Notes: generated by a model from the letters alone, not told the origin. A stretch of DNA of 64,000 bases from Bacteroidales bacterium UBA4772 (GCA_002403305.1 DHHM01000003.1:1-64000); one strand, 5' to 3'. Positions 43,464 through 52,984 are shown, counted from the stretch's first letter. Numbers and translations: made by a program.

Positions 43464-44162
43464 ATGAGGTTATTATTCATCATATTATTGTTCCTCACCG
43501 GGACAGCTTTTTGCCAGAACAAGGATAGCTATGACGCCGCCCGCCAGCGTATGGTAGAACAGCAGATTGTTGCCAGGGGCATCAGTGATTACGCTACCCT
43601 GAAGGCAATGCGGAAGGTGCCGCGGCATCTGTTTGTCCCGCCGTCAGTTGCAGGGCAGGCCTACAACGACTGGCCCCTGCCGATCGGTTATAACCAGACT
43701 ATCTCCCAGCCCTTCATCGTGGCATACATGACCGAACTGTCACGGCCGGCAAAGAACAAGAGAGCGCTGGAGATAGGCACCGGGTCAGGCTACCAGGCTG
43801 CGGTGCTGGCCGAGATCGTCGATACAGTATACACCATTGAAATTGTACCTGAGCTGGCACGCGAGTCGGCGGCACGACTGAAGGTGCTGGGCTATGAAAA
43901 TATCATTGTCAGGTACGGCGACGGCTATAAAGGATGGCCCGAACACGCCCCGTTCGAGATAATAATAGTCACCGCTGCTGCAGATCATATACCGCAGCCA
44001 CTAAAGGAGCAGCTTACCGAGGGCGGCCGCCTGGTGATGCCCGTGGGCAATCCGGCCACGGTTCAGGAACTGATCGTCCTCACCAAACGTAAGGGAAAGA
44101 TAACAGAGCAACGACTGGAACCTGTACGGTTTGTTCCGCTGAAAAGACTCAAAGAAAAATAG
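43464..44162 (+). CDS. pcm: protein-L-isoaspartate O-methyltransferase, secreted form
   Basis: The 232-residue protein repairs isoaspartyl residues with S-adenosylmethionine. Family motifs are RGISDYATLKAMRKVPRHLFVP, the NQTISQPFIVAYM substrate loop, and the AdoMet site LEIGTGSGYQAAVLAEI. An N-terminal signal peptide (MRLLFIILLFLTGTAFC) may mean it is a periplasmic or lipid-anchored form; how AdoMet would reach it is unclear. The start at 43464 is the first ATG in frame. Confidence 0.9.
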   Translation: MRLLFIILLFLTGTAFCQNKDSYDAARQRMVEQQIVARGISDYATLKAMRKVPRHLFVPPSVAGQAYNDWPLPIGYNQTISQPFIVAYMTELSRPAKNKRALEIGTGSGYQAAVLAEIVDTVYTIEIVPELARESAARLKVLGYENIIVRYGDGYKGWPEHAPFEIIIVTAAADHIPQPLKEQLTEGGRLVMPVGNPATVQELIVLTKRKGKITEQRLEPVRFVPLKRLKEK

Positions 44163-44327
44163 TCCCGCAAAGCAGAAAACTGTCATTGCACTGAGCCCTT
44201 TGCCCTACTGTATCGCGGGGTTGGTCACTTCGTTCCTCAAATGTTGTGTTCTCCATTCCCCACCTGTCCGCCCACTTCTGGAAGCCGAAACTTCAGTGCA
44301 GGCATCTGGCGGAAACACTGCGCCAAA

Positions 44328-44375
44328 ATCCCTCCGATACTAACCCAAACCCTGCCTTTGCTCATTTGCTGTTGA
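44328..44375 (+). promoter_or_regulatory. 48-bp upstream element shared with the ompA-like gene
   Basis: This element matches 34351-34398 at 41 of 48 bases, with the same 45-base distance to the start codon. Conservation includes the strings atactaacccaaaccc and ctcatttgc. It probably marks the promoter or operator region of the island. Confidence 0.6.
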
Positions 44376-44420
44376 ATCATTGCAAGGCCTGCCTTTACTT
44401 GTAGAAAAAAAGTGGGAGCT

Positions 44421-46196
44421 ATGAAGTATTCAATAGTTATTGTGGTAATAATGCTTTGTTTCCCATTTCCGCTCCTGACTCAAGGATGGGAATGCGCAGA
44501 ATGTCCCAAAAGAGATATAGGGCTTTTTGACCTTGACGTCTGGATTGAAAATCCTGCAGAAAAAGATTCATCCATAATCGGACAGTTTGAACACCGGAAC
44601 TGGGTTGAATTATTTATGGTAGCAGGGGGTATTCACCAGGTACTGTTTAATGAGGATCCGAGTAAGGAATGCTTGACTTACTATGACGGACAAATGTCAG
44701 TACTGTCGGACTGGGACCAGGGAAACTACACACATGGAAAAAACCAGCCTTCATTACCTCCCGCACCTGGCCTGACTGACGCAATAGATTACTGGATAAC
44801 AGGAGTTATAGCAAAACAGGAAGCAGATGATTTAACTGTCATACAAGTTCAAGTTCAGGCATCGGGCACTGGTGAAACCGTTGTTGAGGCTTCAGCCCTT
44901 TATGATTATAATATCTCTGGCATGGAAAATGGCAAAAGGGTCGCACAGCAACTACTGCCGTTAATGGAGAAAATCCGCGACTTTGAAAAAAGAAAAAGAG
45001 ATGAGGAAGAACGAATTGCCGTTGGCCCGTATGAAGGAGCTACTCTTGAATTAAAGCCTGCGAAAGAAGAAATTGAAACCGGCGAGAAAGTCGATGTAAA
45101 TATTCGATTACTCGATTGTGATGATGTTCCACTGAAAAACATGAAAGTCGGGCTGGAAGCAAGAGGTGGAACTTTCAACCCGGCTGAGGTGACAACGGAT
45201 GATGCCGGTGAGGCAACTGCAGAGTTTAAGGCTGATAATACCCCGGGGAAATATAATCAGCCATTTGAGTTTGAATTTCGATATCCGTTTTCCAATGAAT
45301 TCTATACATCTGGTGATGAAGGCCATATTACCATAGTCCCGGTGGAGTATGATGCCAGAATAACAATATCAAAAAAGGCGACCAGAAAAACCAATACCAA
45401 AGATTCGGACGACACCTTCAGCGGCAGCTGTAAAACACATTCTGATGAAGAGTATCGTTTTGATGAAAATATTGAGGGAGAGATTACCTTAATTCTAAAC
45501 AGGATTGAATCGCAAAAAATGCCCATCTTCAATCAGACATGGGAATATTATAAACCCGTAAGTGCAAATATTTCATCCTTCAGCTATACTTCCAGAAAAC
45601 ACAGTTACAGTCAGTCCAGCACTTCAGGGGTCGGATGTGCTTCCGGAGGACACGAAACCACCGTTGATAATACCGGATATTTAGACTACTACGAACTGGA
45701 AGGAAAAGAAGCTGTTACCCAGTTCCCCCGGATGCTGGTAATTGACAATGAAACCGAAAAAGCGGTAAAACTCATTCCGGCAGGATTTAATGTTGTATAT
45801 GAAATTAATGAAACAGAGAACATTAACAGTGTAATATATACTGACCACGGCCCGGAAAGAGATTCAAAAACCAGCAAAAAAACCAGGGAAAGATCATTCG
45901 CTTTAGGTCCGGTTGCAGAAGAAGTCCCTGACCCTACCATTAAAACTTCAAATACCTGGATTCATGAATACTTGGAAGACCAGAGGATTGACATACCCGT
46001 AGGTGTGCCAATACCGAATGTATCAAATGAGGAAACGATTAAAGAAATACATCCCGATATTCTGGTTAAGTCAGGCGATGGTAAAACAAGCTTTGGCGGT
46101 GATGGCAGTCGCAGAACAAGAAAAGAACTTGAAGATGGCTACGAGGAAGAGAATTTATCTTACAACTGGCACATGAAAATTAATACAAGAAAGTAA
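44421..46196 (+). CDS. secreted protein with CsgG/LpoB-like and Ig-like domains (paralogue A)
   Basis: The 591-residue protein (ATG at 44421; the GTG at 44412 is less likely) has a signal peptide. The N-terminal half resembles a CsgG/LpoB-type fold with a conserved pair of cysteines (ECAEC), ending in a Lys/Glu-rich helix. An Ig-like domain (about 210-300) has GEKVDVNIRLLDCDDVPLKN. The C-terminal part carries the motif SGDGKTSFGGDG shared with the protein at 47175 (SGGDGKSSFSGTG). The family is not one I can name. It opens the island and bears the shared 48-bp element. Confidence 0.6.
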   Translation: MKYSIVIVVIMLCFPFPLLTQGWECAECPKRDIGLFDLDVWIENPAEKDSSIIGQFEHRNWVELFMVAGGIHQVLFNEDPSKECLTYYDGQMSVLSDWDQGNYTHGKNQPSLPPAPGLTDAIDYWITGVIAKQEADDLTVIQVQVQASGTGETVVEASALYDYNISGMENGKRVAQQLLPLMEKIRDFEKRKRDEEERIAVGPYEGATLELKPAKEEIETGEKVDVNIRLLDCDDVPLKNMKVGLEARGGTFNPAEVTTDDAGEATAEFKADNTPGKYNQPFEFEFRYPFSNEFYTSGDEGHITIVPVEYDARITISKKATRKTNTKDSDDTFSGSCKTHSDEEYRFDENIEGEITLILNRIESQKMPIFNQTWEYYKPVSANISSFSYTSRKHSYSQSSTSGVGCASGGHETTVDNTGYLDYYELEGKEAVTQFPRMLVIDNETEKAVKLIPAGFNVVYEINETENINSVIYTDHGPERDSKTSKKTRERSFALGPVAEEVPDPTIKTSNTWIHEYLEDQRIDIPVGVPIPNVSNEETIKEIHPDILVKSGDGKTSFGGDGSRRTRKELEDGYEEENLSYNWHMKINTRK

Positions 46197-46335
46197 ATAT
46201 CCTGCCCGATGAAAAGCAAAGCATGGTTCACAATTATTTTCCGGTTGCCCGGTGACCCTGAAAAATATAAAAAAACGGAGAGAGGCTTTAGCACCTCCTC
46301 TCTGCCTGAATCTTTCACGCCAACTTCTATTTCAA

Positions 46336-46545
46336 ATGAAAAATGATAAAGAACTATCCAACCAGGAAGAAAAAATAATGCTTCTCATAAAGGGAGGCCT
46401 TATCAACGAGGAGGTGGCTTCAGTTCTCGGGAAATCACCCGATACTGTAAAGTACCATCTGAAGAAGATCTATCGGAAATTGGGTGCCGATAACCGGCTA
46501 GAGGCTATACACAAGTTTAACGATACTATAAATACAAAAAGATGA
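46336..46545 (+). CDS. single-domain LuxR-type HTH protein
   Basis: The 69-residue protein is little more than a LuxR-type helix-turn-helix (LSNQEEKIMLLIKGGLINEEVASVLGKSPDTVKYHLKKIYRKLGADNRLEAI). It has no receiver or sensor domain. I chose the ATG at 46336 because the longer frame from 46252 adds a 28-residue stretch unlike the family. It lies inside the exported-protein island, so it may regulate those genes. Confidence 0.75.
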   Translation: MKNDKELSNQEEKIMLLIKGGLINEEVASVLGKSPDTVKYHLKKIYRKLGADNRLEAIHKFNDTINTKR

Positions 46546-46549
46546 AATC

Positions 46550-47146
46550 ATGAAAAAACTACTCTTTTTTCTTTCGTTAAGTCTGCTGCTACTGCCGGCG
46601 GAAGCCCAGTTCAAGGCAAAGATGTATTTCACAAGCATGGGCAAGGACCATGTTTTTACAGTCTATTCTTCTGATATCGGTTATAGGTATGAGTTCAATG
46701 AAGACGGTCAGGAGGGAGTGATAATCGCTAAAGCGGGCTCGCCGGAAATCTACATCCTGATGCCACAGCAGAAAATGGCAATGAAAAGCTCCGCAGATAA
46801 TCCTATGACTCACGGGAATGATCCGGTAGGTAGTTATGAGTATCACAAGGAAAATGCGACAATCAAAGAGATCGGGCATGAAAAAATAAATGGCATTGAT
46901 TGCATGAAAACGGAGTTATGGAATAATAACAGCAATGAATTTGGCCAGGCAAACCAGAAGCTTTTTACTGTCTGGACTTCCGAAGAATATGACTTCCCGG
47001 TTAAAATAATCAACCACATTGAGGTATCAGGTGAATCTACCATGGAGCTCAAGGAAATCGAAGCCTGGACACCAGACCCCGGGTACTATGATGTGCCCGA
47101 CGGGTACCAGGTTATGGATATGCCTGCCGGTATGCCACAGAGATAA
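46550..47146 (+). CDS. secreted DUF4412-like protein
   Basis: The 198-residue protein has a clear signal peptide (ending LPAEAQ) and a beta-rich body in which MPQQKMAMK, INGIDCMKTELW and FTVWTSEEYDFPVKI resemble DUF4412 proteins, a family of exported half-barrel proteins with no known role. It starts four bases after the HTH gene, so the two are probably co-transcribed. Confidence 0.6.
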   Translation: MKKLLFFLSLSLLLLPAEAQFKAKMYFTSMGKDHVFTVYSSDIGYRYEFNEDGQEGVIIAKAGSPEIYILMPQQKMAMKSSADNPMTHGNDPVGSYEYHKENATIKEIGHEKINGIDCMKTELWNNNSNEFGQANQKLFTVWTSEEYDFPVKIINHIEVSGESTMELKEIEAWTPDPGYYDVPDGYQVMDMPAGMPQR

Positions 47147-47174
47147 TAATTTGGAAGACAAATCATCCCGTCCT

Positions 47175-49295
47175 ATGAGAAAAGCAGTATTTATTTTTTG
47201 TCTTAATCTCACGATTGTAATTTCTACTATCACGTGCCAAGCGCAGGAGGAGTTCTGCTGCAAGAGATCCGTTATGTTCGCACCTGTAGAGATGCCTGCT
47301 GAACAGGAATATAATTCGACTGGTTGGCTGGAGTGCGCTTTCTACGAAGGAATCAATATCTGGAGTAACCGTTATGAGTGTCCAATAGAACTCACTGTCA
47401 TAGATGCTGATGCACGCATGAGCCTTGAGAAGATGATAAGTAAATTAAGCGATCTGGCTGGCTCCCCTCCAAATCCTGATCATGAGAAAGCAATTGACAG
47501 CTATCAGGATTTGGATTATGTTTTCTTTTGCGAGTTGCATCTTGACGCCGTAGATGAGATTGATCCCGGCGAATGGGAAGAGGGTTACGAAGGCCAGCCG
47601 AACTATATCCAGGGTCAGGCCAGGGGTAACTACTCCTTAAATATCCGTCTCGTTAATGTTCATTTCGACGAAAAAGTATGGGAGGGCTATACCATATGGA
47701 ATGGCAATGCCATGGGTTATACTGAATGGCTGCCGGAACCAACCACTCCCAATGCAGTAGAAGACCTTGGAGCCACTATGTCTCCAAAAATAGACAAGCT
47801 GATCTACGATTATGAACGTACTCCGATGAACTGCACCATCGAGATGGAGCAGGAGGAAGTCTCAACCGGCGAAGAAATCGATATTGTACTGACAAACCTG
47901 ACAGATGAAAAGGGCCGCCAGTCACGACACTGGCAGCGGCTGGTAATAAGCCTGGAGCAGGGGGAAATTACCAATGCAACAAAATATGGCGGAGAGGAGA
48001 AACACTGGGTGGTCCTTGTAGGTGAAGATGATCAGGTCACATTGAAGTACAAAGCACCACGGCTGTGCCAGAAAGAAAAAGAGACTATTAAGATATTCAA
48101 TTCCTGTGTCTGGGGAGGACCAACTAAGCCACTTGAAGATACTGAACCTAAAAAACAGTTAGCCACCAAAACCTTTGACATAGTCCCCTCAGAACCTAAG
48201 GACTGTAGTGTCAATATTGATTATAAAACCGAATATCCCCCCTATTTTAAACTTGATATCACAGATATTATCAATGAAAATGACAAGCCCTGCCCTGATA
48301 ACCTCCTGATTGCCGTCAAGGCTGAGAAAGGAAGACTTGAGGGAGGACAGTTTATCAGTGGCTGGCGTATTTATTCAACTTCAGGTGGCCGCATTACTGA
48401 GAAAATAAAATATACCCCTCCGCAATGCGCAGTCAGCCACACTGATCTTCTGAGCTTCGCTGCCGTTTGTGAGACCAAAGAAGGAACATTGAGCATCTCA
48501 CCGGTAAAATTTACCAAAAAGATCACTAATCCTAAATGTTCCGATGCCACTTTTACTCTGACATCCAGACACCTGGTGGAAAAGAAACTTGACAAAGAGG
48601 AGACTGTCGGCAATGATTATGTGAAACGGAAAAATGATTACAGGTATGACAGAAAAGGTACAGTTACAATCCAGTTAAAAAAACATTCTGTATTAGACCT
48701 TCCTTCTATAGGAAACCGGAATGTACTTCCTGAAACATGGGTCTGTTACATGAGTGAATCCAGAAGTTTTGACAGCTGGGATATAACGTACTTCGAGCAT
48801 CGAAATGAAGAAAAGACGAGCAGAAGCGGTGGATACAGACAAAAAATCAATGAGGAGGCTCAGATATCAGATGTCAGGCTTATAAGTCCAATTCCGGAGG
48901 CGCCAATAATGGTTATTGTTGCTTACGACAAAAACACTAAAAAAGCTAAACGCGTGATGGTCCAGGCAAGTTTTGTACTGGGATATACTATGAACATCCT
49001 CAGAACCACAGAATCAGAAAGCTGGCTTCAGGGGGATAAAACCAGCAGCAGCAACAGCGAATCGAAAACAAAAAATGAAAGATATTCTTTTGAAATTACT
49101 GGCAATCCGGTTATGGATCCTGCATTAGGCAAGGAATTCCCTTACGGATGCCTTGTAAGCGGTGGTGATGGAAAATCCTCCTTTTCAGGTACAGGCAGAA
49201 AGGAGGAAACAGCATCAGGCAATGGCGGCGGAGACTATGAGGAAATATATGATCTGAAAACATCCGATTGGGTCCTGATGGTCAATGAAAAATAA
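47175..49295 (+). CDS. secreted protein with CsgG/LpoB-like and Ig-like domains (paralogue B)
   Basis: The 706-residue protein (ATG at 47175, giving signal peptide MRKAVFIFCLNLTIVIS; a long frame from 47019 overlaps the upstream gene) looks like a longer version of the protein at 44421. It has a CsgG/LpoB-type domain (about 30-225, with LNIRLVNVHFDEKVWEGY), at least two Ig-like domains with Cys pairs, and the C-terminal motif SGGDGKSSFSGTG then WVLMVNE. Conservation of the C-terminal motif suggests an assembly or anchoring role. No enzyme motif is visible. Confidence 0.6.
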   Translation: MRKAVFIFCLNLTIVISTITCQAQEEFCCKRSVMFAPVEMPAEQEYNSTGWLECAFYEGINIWSNRYECPIELTVIDADARMSLEKMISKLSDLAGSPPNPDHEKAIDSYQDLDYVFFCELHLDAVDEIDPGEWEEGYEGQPNYIQGQARGNYSLNIRLVNVHFDEKVWEGYTIWNGNAMGYTEWLPEPTTPNAVEDLGATMSPKIDKLIYDYERTPMNCTIEMEQEEVSTGEEIDIVLTNLTDEKGRQSRHWQRLVISLEQGEITNATKYGGEEKHWVVLVGEDDQVTLKYKAPRLCQKEKETIKIFNSCVWGGPTKPLEDTEPKKQLATKTFDIVPSEPKDCSVNIDYKTEYPPYFKLDITDIINENDKPCPDNLLIAVKAEKGRLEGGQFISGWRIYSTSGGRITEKIKYTPPQCAVSHTDLLSFAAVCETKEGTLSISPVKFTKKITNPKCSDATFTLTSRHLVEKKLDKEETVGNDYVKRKNDYRYDRKGTVTIQLKKHSVLDLPSIGNRNVLPETWVCYMSESRSFDSWDITYFEHRNEEKTSRSGGYRQKINEEAQISDVRLISPIPEAPIMVIVAYDKNTKKAKRVMVQASFVLGYTMNILRTTESESWLQGDKTSSSNSESKTKNERYSFEITGNPVMDPALGKEFPYGCLVSGGDGKSSFSGTGRKEETASGNGGGDYEEIYDLKTSDWVLMVNEK

Positions 49296-49359
49296 TGATG
49301 TCAAAACCTAAAACGTCTGAGAACTAAACCTATAACAAATAACTAAATCTTCTGCGATT

Positions 49360-49719
49360 ATGAAAAAACTACTTGCATTTTTAACAGCCATCACCTTAGT
49401 ATTTCTACTCACCTCCTGCGAGAAAAAAGACGAGAATCCTTTCATCGGTAGCTGGGAGAACACCGAAATAACTACCCTCGGTTCTGTTATCGTTACTCTG
49501 ACCTTCAGGACTGACATGACAATGACTTTCACCATGGATTTGACGGTGAACAGCCAGACCACCACATCCAGCACTGATTATACATATTCATACACTGATA
49601 CGCAGATCACCGTGCAAAAGACAGGTGATCCGGAGGAAACCACAGACTATATGATAAGCGGTAACTCCCTGGTACTGTCATTTCCCGGAATGAGGCTCAC
49701 AACTTTCACCAAAATTTAA
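49360..49719 (+). CDS. small lipocalin-like lipoprotein
   Basis: The 119-residue protein has a lipobox (LLTSC, Cys20) and then a run of beta strands starting FIGSWENTE, the usual start of lipocalin-like or DUF5004-type half-barrels, with threonine-rich strands. No active site. It is a plausible surface or periplasmic binding lipoprotein in the island. Confidence 0.6.
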   Translation: MKKLLAFLTAITLVFLLTSCEKKDENPFIGSWENTEITTLGSVIVTLTFRTDMTMTFTMDLTVNSQTTTSSTDYTYSYTDTQITVQKTGDPEETTDYMISGNSLVLSFPGMRLTTFTKI

Positions 49720-49761
49720 TTGGAATAACTCCTGAAATTAAACCTTAAATACTGTACATCC

Positions 49762-50370
49762 ATGCAAAGACTGATGAAGAATAAAAAAAACGTGATAATC
49801 TTATCATTACTCATTATCGGCTCTTTGGGCCTGATAGCCCAGCCTGCTGATAACTCCTCCTCTTTTATTGATACCCGTGATGGAAAAACATACAAAACGA
49901 TCAAGATTGGAAATCAGATCTGGATGGCTGAGAATCTTGCTTTTAAGGCCCCTGAAGGATGTGTGGCTGTTGATAATATTGAAAATAACGTTAACCTGTA
50001 CGGCTATCTGTATAACTGGGAAACAGCTAAAAAAGTGTGTCCCGAAGGATGGCACCTGTCAACAGATGGAGAGTGGACTCAACTGACTGAATACCTGGGT
50101 GAGGAAGCAGACAAAAAACTGAAAAATTCATCAGGTTGGTTTGAAGAGAGAAACGGGATCAACTCGAGTGGGTTTAGTGCCCTGCCTGGCGGATGCTCAC
50201 CATCGAACAAGGTCTTTCAGTACTCAGGATATTATGGTTTCTGGTGGACATCCACACAGGCAGATGAGCGTAATGCATGGTGCCGTATTATGGGCTACAA
50301 CCAGGATAAGGTGGTCCGCGAGAATATGAGGGTTAATTACGGTTATTCGATCCGATGCATAAAAGACTAA
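49762..50370 (+). CDS. FISUMP-domain secreted protein
   Basis: The 202-residue protein has a signal peptide and one FISUMP (Fibrobacter succinogenes major paralogous) domain: DGKTYKTIKIGNQIWMAENL, YLYNWETAKKVCPEGWHLSTDGEW, SGFSALPGG and WWTSTQ, ending YSIRCIKD. The domain is related in design to SUMF1 and C-type lectin folds and is found in exported proteins of Bacteroidota and Fibrobacter; its role is unknown. An ATG at 49774 (MKNKKNV) is an alternative start. Its stop overlaps the open frame of a broken ankyrin gene. Confidence 0.8.
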   Translation: MQRLMKNKKNVIILSLLIIGSLGLIAQPADNSSSFIDTRDGKTYKTIKIGNQIWMAENLAFKAPEGCVAVDNIENNVNLYGYLYNWETAKKVCPEGWHLSTDGEWTQLTEYLGEEADKKLKNSSGWFEERNGINSSGFSALPGGCSPSNKVFQYSGYYGFWWTSTQADERNAWCRIMGYNQDKVVRENMRVNYGYSIRCIKD

Positions 50371-50644
50371 ACTGTATATTGGATATGTATCCTATGATCT
50401 GGCTGAACTTCTTTTAGAGAGAGGAGCAGATATCAATGAAGAAAACACCAATGAATATATGGCAGGAGAGACTCCTCTATTCATAGCAGCAGGTGAAGAC
50501 AATGAAGAACTGATCAAATTCCTGATCAAAAATGGCGCGAATGTTAATGCCAAATCTAAAGAGGGGAAGACTCCCTTATCGATAGCCACAGAGGCAGGGA
50601 ATGCTAATATAATTGAGCTGTTAAAAGCCAGTGGCGCTAAATGA
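50363..50644 (+). pseudogene. 5'-truncated ankyrin-repeat gene
   Basis: An open frame from 50363 to the stop at 50644 encodes about 93 residues with two ankyrin repeats: the phrases DLAELLLERGADIN and ELIKFLIKNGANVNAKSKEGKTPLSIA are typical. No start codon precedes the first repeat; the only in-frame ATG (50459) would begin inside a repeat. The frame starts within the last codons of the FISUMP gene. I read it as a gene that lost its signal and first repeats. A full homologue with the same C-terminal ending lies at 51270. Confidence 0.7.
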
Positions 50645-50707
50645 GCTCCATCACCTGGCACTGATAATGCACGGACTTTAACTTAAACTGACTAAAACAA
50701 TCGTTCA

Positions 50708-51244
50708 ATGAGATTCGGAAATGTAACCACAAGAAGACCAGGGAATGCAAATCCAATTACCCTGGGGATCGTATTCGCTCTGATCGGCGGAGCTATCTTT
50801 TTCCTCTTTGCCTGGCCTCCGCTACAGTACGCAAACACATCGAAGAGCTGGCCTACAGTGCCGGGTACCATAACCAGATCTGAGGTCAAAGTCTGGAAAA
50901 GAGACGGCAACACCCATTACGAGCCTGATATTGCCTATTCTTATACCGTTGAAGGCAAGAAGTACACTTCTTCCAGGATTACCGTAGGTGACGGGTCTCT
51001 TGACAACAATGTCTCAAAGGCAAAACGTCTGCAGGCAGAATATCCAGTTGATAAAGAGGTCAATGTTTATTATGACCCCGACCTGCCGGAGTCGGCAGTA
51101 CTGCAGCCAGGCACCAAGTCAGGCGACCTGATGCTGGCAGGCATCTCCGCACTCTTTTTCTTCATCGGACTGCTCGCTGTTTACCAGGGTGTTAAGGCAA
51201 AGCGACGTGCTGCTGAGGCAAAGAATTCACCGAATATGGCTTAA
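50708..51244 (+). CDS. DUF3592 membrane protein
   Basis: The 178-residue protein has two transmembrane helices (about 19-38 and 142-162) around a soluble beta domain with WPTVPGTITRSEV, YSYTVEGKKYTSS and VNVYYDPDLPESAVLQPG, which are the DUF3592 signature. Family function is unknown. It sits between the broken and the intact ankyrin genes. Confidence 0.85.
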   Translation: MRFGNVTTRRPGNANPITLGIVFALIGGAIFFLFAWPPLQYANTSKSWPTVPGTITRSEVKVWKRDGNTHYEPDIAYSYTVEGKKYTSSRITVGDGSLDNNVSKAKRLQAEYPVDKEVNVYYDPDLPESAVLQPGTKSGDLMLAGISALFFFIGLLAVYQGVKAKRRAAEAKNSPNMA

Positions 51245-51269
51245 CCAAAATCTCACTAAAATAGAAATC

Positions 51270-51956
51270 ATGAAAAACAAAAAACTCGTAACGGTTATCG
51301 CGATAATAACCGGAACCCTCATGTCATTGAATCTGTTCCCGCAGGAAACAGCAGAAGATCCTCTCTACAGTGCAACAATAAGAGCAGACACCGTTGAAGT
51401 TAAAAAGGCACTGGCTGACGGTGCCGATATCGACAGGCAGAGCGACAACGGATATACGGCCCTGATGTGGGCCTGCAGCTGGGCCTCCCGTCCTGGCTAT
51501 TTTGATGTGGCAAAATATCTTATCAAAGCCGGTGCAGATGTGAATATCAGTGCCAATGATGGCTCAACGGCACTTCTGGAAGCAGCTGAAGGTTCGAAAG
51601 AAATCTCTCTCATGCTCCTTGAAAAGGGTGCGGATATCACTGCCCGAAGAGATGATGGAAGAGGAATATTTACCAGCTCTGTTTTTGGTATTCTCATGGG
51701 CAAGGTTGACCTCGACTTTGCTGGGTTCATTTTGACAAAGGGCGCCGATGTTAATGAAGCGGCTACCTCGGGAGATATAGCAGGCTGGGCAGCAATTCAT
51801 TATGCGGCAAGCAACGGTAATGCAGAGTTGCTAAGGTTTCTCATAAAAAACGGCGCAGATGTCAATGCAGTAACAGCCGACGGCAAGACGCCTCTTTCCC
51901 TTGCCGGATCCAACCAGGAAATTACTGAGATACTGAAAGGCGCCGGTGCAAAATAA
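51270..51956 (+). CDS. secreted ankyrin-repeat protein
   Basis: The 228-residue protein has a signal peptide (ATG at 51270; a frame from 51189 overlaps DUF3592) followed by about five to six ankyrin repeats with the typical GADVNISANDGSTALLEAA pattern. Ankyrin repeats bind partner proteins; exported ankyrin proteins of bacteria may shield or bind envelope proteins. The ending GKTPLSLAGSNQEITEILKGAGAK resembles the fragment at 50363-50644. The next gene starts five bases later. Confidence 0.82.
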   Translation: MKNKKLVTVIAIITGTLMSLNLFPQETAEDPLYSATIRADTVEVKKALADGADIDRQSDNGYTALMWACSWASRPGYFDVAKYLIKAGADVNISANDGSTALLEAAEGSKEISLMLLEKGADITARRDDGRGIFTSSVFGILMGKVDLDFAGFILTKGADVNEAATSGDIAGWAAIHYAASNGNAELLRFLIKNGADVNAVTADGKTPLSLAGSNQEITEILKGAGAK

Positions 51957-51961
51957 CAACC

Positions 51962-52927
51962 ATGAAATATTTATCTGAAATCAAAAAACTGGTTGCACTG
52001 CTGATATGTTCACTAATATGTCTCAATGCATGCAAGAAGGATCCGGAACCTCTCGCCCTTAACACAACCTCTATAACTGATATCACTTACTCATCAGCCA
52101 CTTCCGGAGGAAATATTACCAGTGACGGAGGGTTGGAGATAACAGTCAGGGGCGTATGCTGGAGCAAGTCGCAAAACCCCACAATTAACGACAGTAAAAC
52201 AGAAGACGGTTCAGGGTCCGGATTATTTACAAGCACAGTTACCGGCCTGACCCCGAACACCACGTACTATTTACGCGCATATGCAACCAACAGTGACGGC
52301 ACCGCATATGGCAATGAGCTTCCGTTCAGCACCGGACTGTTGACAGATTTTGACGGGAACACCTATAATACGGTAACCATAGGTGACCAGACCTGGATGC
52401 AGGAGAACCTAAGAGTGACAAAACTGAATGATGGCACAAGGATTCCCTGCGTAACAGATGAAGATACCTGGCTATATACCAATGAGCCCGGTTATGGTTG
52501 GTATGACAATGATGCATCGACCTATGGAGAACTATATGGTGCATTTTATAACTGGTACACAGTTAACACCGGAAAACTCTGTCCCGTTGGCTGGCATGTA
52601 CCCACCGATGCGGAATGGACAACCCTGACTGATTTCCTGGGAGGTGAAGAGATAGCCGGTGGTAAGCTTAAGGAAGCAGGTACTGAACACTGGGGCGTTC
52701 CCAATACTGATGCCACTAACGAATCGGGCTTCACAGCGCTGCCAGGCGGGTATCGTAGTAACGGCGGACAATATTACAGCATTGAATGGTCAGGTCGCTG
52801 GTGGACTTCCAGTATGATTGATAATATCTATGTCTGGACCCGACACATGCAATCAAATATCGCCAATGTAAACAGGTATGATATGAATAAAAACTATGGC
52901 TTCTCAGTGAGATGTGTAATAGATTAG
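51962..52927 (+). CDS. lipoprotein with fibronectin-like and FISUMP domains
   Basis: The 321-residue lipoprotein (LNAC, Cys24) has an N-terminal fibronectin-III-like domain (about 33-120, with VRGVCWSKSQNPT and TGLTPNTTYYLRAYATN) and a C-terminal FISUMP domain (about 125-321: DGNTYNTVTIGDQTWMQENL, YGAFYNWYTVNTGKLCPVGWHVPTDAEW, WWTSS, YGFSVRCVID). This arrangement is frequent in exported Bacteroidota proteins. Its role is probably surface binding. Confidence 0.83.
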   Translation: MKYLSEIKKLVALLICSLICLNACKKDPEPLALNTTSITDITYSSATSGGNITSDGGLEITVRGVCWSKSQNPTINDSKTEDGSGSGLFTSTVTGLTPNTTYYLRAYATNSDGTAYGNELPFSTGLLTDFDGNTYNTVTIGDQTWMQENLRVTKLNDGTRIPCVTDEDTWLYTNEPGYGWYDNDASTYGELYGAFYNWYTVNTGKLCPVGWHVPTDAEWTTLTDFLGGEEIAGGKLKEAGTEHWGVPNTDATNESGFTALPGGYRSNGGQYYSIEWSGRWWTSSMIDNIYVWTRHMQSNIANVNRYDMNKNYGFSVRCVID

Positions 52928-52984
52928 CTCAAAAACAAAAATATCATTCTACGAAAATTCGGCAATAACAAAAAAATACTAGAC

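Noticed and set aside
43262..43528. An 88-codon frame before the PCMT gene
   Set aside because: It overlaps the signal peptide of the PCMT gene in another frame and has no family content.
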